A DNA stretch of 8,568 bases from Acidobacteriota bacterium. GTDB taxonomy: Bacteria > Acidobacteriota > Blastocatellia > RBC074. The stretch spans positions 1 to 8,568 of the forward strand of contig JAGNMH010000189.1 of NCBI GenBank assembly GCA_017991275.1, read 5' to 3'. Both the position numbers and the translations under genes were made by a program. Under the pieces are notes generated by a model. It worked only from the letters and a program-made list of their open reading frames with translations, searched no databases and had not been told where the DNA came from. How positions within the stretch are numbered: position 1 is the stretch's first letter; each line of letters begins with the position of its first letter. Positions 5,944 through 8,568 of this stretch are shown in pieces.

Positions 5944-8568
5944 ATGTCGCTTATTTTGCAGCTTGCCGGAGAATTTTCAGCAGAGACTCGTTCACACGGC
6001 AACGAGTATTACCGGCAGGGCAAGGTCAAAATCAAAAACGCCTCGCCGATGAATCTGGAAGCCGAGGTTCAGGGAACCGCCAAATACAAAGTCGCCCTCT
6101 GGCGCGAAGGCAACGAAATCAGCGTTCGCTGTTCCTGCCCGCATTACGAATCGAGCGGGCTGTGCAAGCACCTTTGGGCTGCGTTTTTGGCTGCAGATGC
6201 CGAGAATCATTTGAAAGGCGGGTCGGGGGGAGCCGGTCGAATCTCTCTGGTCTTGGAAGACCCTGAAGAAAATGGCTACGACTCTTATTTTGAAGAAAGT
6301 GACGATGACGACGATGAGGACTTTGATCTGGCCGACGACGATTGGGGTGAAGGCGAACAGCCGCTAAGTTCAAGGGCCGTTTCAATTACAGACTCGGCTG
6401 TGGAATCTCATAAGGGCAAGAAAAAAGGCTGGCGCGACCAGTTGGCTGAACTCGGTTTAGCGGCTAAAGACATTCCTGTTCAAAGTTTCAACGATTGGCC
6501 GGATGAGCGCGAATTGCTTTACGTCATTGATGTTTACCAAACTTTGCAGGGGCAGGGTTTGGTGTTGGAGGTCTGCAATCGCGACAGGCGAAAAGACGGC
6601 GAATGGTCAAAACCAAAGTCTCAGCGAATTCCTCGCGGCGTAATCGCAAAGTTAGCCGACCCTGTTGACCGCGAAATTTTGACTTTGCTCTCAGGCGCCA
6701 GAGACATTGGGCAAAGCAATTACCTCAACTCAATCAGCGATTCAATTCCGAATATCTATCAGTTCAGCGGATTGTTGCCCGGCTTGGTCATCCCTTTGAT
6801 AGCCAGTTCCGGGCGTGGGCGTTTGAGCTTGCCGGAGTTGCGAGATTTATGGCTGCCATTTGAATGGGACGACGGCGAGCCTTATGAATTCTGGTTGGAA
6901 GTTCACCCAAGCAAGTCGAATGAACAGTACATAGTTTCAGGTTCGCTGCGCCGTGGTGAAGAGCGAATGGACATGGCTGCGCCTGTGCTGATGATTGATG
7001 ACGGTTTGCTTTTCACGCGGGAAAAGGCGGCCAGATTTGACGCCCAGGGCGCTTTCAATTGGGTTTCGCTGATGCGAAAGCAGGGCGTCGTCGTCGTTCC
7101 GGCCAAGAATCGTGACGAATTGCTTGGCGAAATCCTGAAGGCTCCGTTTTTGCCAAGGCTAGATTTACCCGAAGAGCTTCACTATGTCGAAACTATCGTC
7201 GAACCTCGTTTTCGTTTGACGATCAAAGAGCCTGAGAAAAATTACTGGGGACAGCAAAAGCTGCGCGGCGAATTGGCCTTCGATTATGAAGGCAAGATTT
7301 TGAATAGTTACGACCAAAGTCGAGGCATTTTCCAGTTGGAAAGCCATCGTTTTTTGATGCGCCACTGGGAGGCCGAAAAAGTCGCTGCCGAACGTTTGCG
7401 CTTGCTTGGCTGGCGGCCAGTCAAGGCAAATACCTACGACACCATTCCGCATTGGGAACTGGCTCCGAGCAAATTGCCTCGCGTCGTTCGTGATTTGTTG
7501 GCTGATGGCTGGCACGTGGAAGCCGAAGGAAAAGTTTATCGTCGCCCCGGCAAATTCAAGATCGAAGTCAATTCAGGCATAGATTGGTTTGAGCTTCATG
7601 GCAAGGTGGATTTTGGCGGCGTCACTGCGGCGCTTCCTGCTTTACTGGCCGCGCTGAGACGAGGCGAAACTCTGGTCAAACTTGATGACGGAACTTACGG
7701 AATGTTGCCCGAAGAATGGTTGAGCAAATACGGTTTGCTGGCGGGGCTTGGCGAAGTCAAAGACGATCATCTGGTTTTCAAGAAAACTCAGATTGGAGTT
7801 TTGGATGCCTTGCTGGCCGCTCAGCCAGAAGCGGATTACGACGAAGCATTTGCCGCCGCCTGCAAAGAGATGAAGTCGTTTGATGGAATTGAGCCGATTG
7901 ATCCGCCTGAAGGTTTTATCGGCGAGCTGCGTCCCTATCAATGCGATGGACTTGGCTGGTTGAAATTTCTCCAGCGATTTAATTTCGGCGGCTGTCTGGC
8001 TGATTGCATGGGGTTGGGCAAAACGGTTCAAGTGCTGGCCTGGTTGGAAATGCGGCGTCAGTTGCGAGAAAGTTCAAAATCCGGCCTGCAGGCGGAAAAC
8101 AATGGAAAGCAAAAGCAATTGCCTAAAGGCGGAACTCAAAACATCATTCCGCCTTCTCTGGTTGTCGTGCCGAAATCTCTGGTTTTTAACTGGATGCAGG
8201 AAGCGGCCAAGTTTGCTCCAAAGCTTCGGGTGCTGGATCACACCGGCCAGGAGCGCGGCAGCATCACAGAACAGTTGGATAATTACGATTTGATTTTGAC
8301 GACTTACGGAACGTTGCGAAACGACGCTGTCGAATTCAAAGATGTGCATTTCGATTACGTCATTCTGGACGAAGCTCAGGCGATCAAAAATGCCGACACC
8401 GTTTCGTCCAAAGCCGCGCGGTTGCTGAAAGGGAATTACCGGCTGGCGTTGAGCGGCACTCCAATCGAAAACCATCTGGGCGAGTTGTGGAGCCTTTTCG
8501 ATTTTCTGAATCCCGGAATGCTAGGCTCGGCGTCGGTTTTCAAACTGACTGGCACAGCAGCTCGCAAT
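5944..8568 (+). CDS. SWIM zinc-finger SNF2-family ATPase, N-terminal 875 residues (3' end outside window)
   Basis: SNF2 proteins are superfamily 2 ATPases that translocate along double-stranded DNA and remodel protein-DNA complexes. Here a SWIM zinc finger C63-S-C65-x8-C74-K-H76 lies near the N-terminus. A very acidic linker (about 117-138) follows, then a long region (about 140-655) of the SNF2-associated type whose fold I cannot resolve. The ATPase domain begins with LRPYQCDGL (662-670). Motif I is ADCMGLGKT (686-694), with Cys at 688 where Asp or Glu is usual. Motif Ia is LVVVPKSL (739-746), motif II is D809-E-A-Q812, and motif III is LALSGTPIEN (834-843). A Gln/Lys-rich insert (about 707-736) separates motifs I and Ia. 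The second RecA lobe is outside the window. Bacterial SWIM-SNF2 proteins have no settled cellular role. The start is fixed by AAGGAG. Confidence 0.93.
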   Translation, partial: MSLILQLAGEFSAETRSHGNEYYRQGKVKIKNASPMNLEAEVQGTAKYKVALWREGNEISVRCSCPHYESSGLCKHLWAAFLAADAENHLKGGSGGAGRISLVLEDPEENGYDSYFEESDDDDDEDFDLADDDWGEGEQPLSSRAVSITDSAVESHKGKKKGWRDQLAELGLAAKDIPVQSFNDWPDERELLYVIDVYQTLQGQGLVLEVCNRDRRKDGEWSKPKSQRIPRGVIAKLADPVDREILTLLSGARDIGQSNYLNSISDSIPNIYQFSGLLPGLVIPLIASSGRGRLSLPELRDLWLPFEWDDGEPYEFWLEVHPSKSNEQYIVSGSLRRGEERMDMAAPVLMIDDGLLFTREKAARFDAQGAFNWVSLMRKQGVVVVPAKNRDELLGEILKAPFLPRLDLPEELHYVETIVEPRFRLTIKEPEKNYWGQQKLRGELAFDYEGKILNSYDQSRGIFQLESHRFLMRHWEAEKVAAERLRLLGWRPVKANTYDTIPHWELAPSKLPRVVRDLLADGWHVEAEGKVYRRPGKFKIEVNSGIDWFELHGKVDFGGVTAALPALLAALRRGETLVKLDDGTYGMLPEEWLSKYGLLAGLGEVKDDHLVFKKTQIGVLDALLAAQPEADYDEAFAAACKEMKSFDGIEPIDPPEGFIGELRPYQCDGLGWLKFLQRFNFGGCLADCMGLGKTVQVLAWLEMRRQLRESSKSGLQAENNGKQKQLPKGGTQNIIPPSLVVVPKSLVFNWMQEAAKFAPKLRVLDHTGQERGSITEQLDNYDLILTTYGTLRNDAVEFKDVHFDYVILDEAQAIKNADTVSSKAARLLKGNYRLALSGTPIENHLGELWSLFDFLNPGMLGSASVFKLTGTAARN

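Noticed and set aside
5783..6266. Plus-strand open frames overlapping the SNF2 start, including 5910-6266
   Set aside because: The SWIM finger, acidic linker and strong AAGGAG all belong to the frame starting at 5944; the others show no family features.
7165..8475. Minus-strand open frames of 116-133 codons
   Set aside because: Shadows of the SNF2 coding sequence, with Phe/Gln/Arg-biased composition and no recognisable domains.
5944..8568. SNF2 gene as part of an anti-phage system
   Set aside because: Some defence systems include SNF2-like proteins, but no methylase, nuclease, phospholipase or other partner is present, and the SWIM-SNF2 architecture is widespread outside defence loci.

Overview
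The window looks like an ordinary chromosomal segment of a mid-GC bacterium, with codon use that appears even throughout. The SMC protein carries a long insertion in its N-terminal ATPase head, and the gene set is a diiron desaturase-like protein, a membrane-anchored FKBP, a LuxR-type response regulator and a SWIM-SNF2 helicase. From memory this resembles Acidobacteriota, perhaps Blastocatellia. That placement is an inference without a database search. No mobile element, CRISPR array, rRNA or prophage gene was seen.

Left block (1-4939), all on the minus strand and read from right to left: tRNA-Gln(CUG) at 4869-4939, with a near-consensus promoter and a terminator hairpin; an N-terminally anchored FKBP-type prolyl isomerase (4242-4748, TTG start); a four-helix membrane protein resembling DUF4383 (3801-4154); a compact diiron acyl-ACP-desaturase-like protein (2866-3657); and the first 885 residues of the condensin SMC (start 2657, running off the left edge), which has its own strong promoter. 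Each gap between these protein genes holds a long hairpin: 21 bp perfect at 4179-4224, 17 bp bulged at 3690-3731, and 14 bp perfect at 2819-2857.

Right block (5076-8568), plus strand: a response regulator whose best promoter sits so close to its ATG that the mRNA may be leaderless, then, after 112 bp, the first 875 residues of a SWIM-SNF2 ATPase that runs off the right edge. The two blocks diverge from the 4940-5075 interval.

The genes do not form an obvious single pathway. SMC and the SNF2 ATPase both act on DNA. The FKBP, the DUF4383-like protein and the desaturase-like enzyme have envelope or lipid associations, and their co-direction suggests at most loose clustering. I found no convincing new multigene system. 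The best leads are the SMC head insertion with its (QMQA)4 tandem repeat, the long intergenic hairpins, the possible leaderless regulator and the unusual details of the regulator and SNF2 proteins. No stretch over 300 bases lacks a gene. The longest protein-free interval, 4749-5075, is filled by the tRNA and its control signals.
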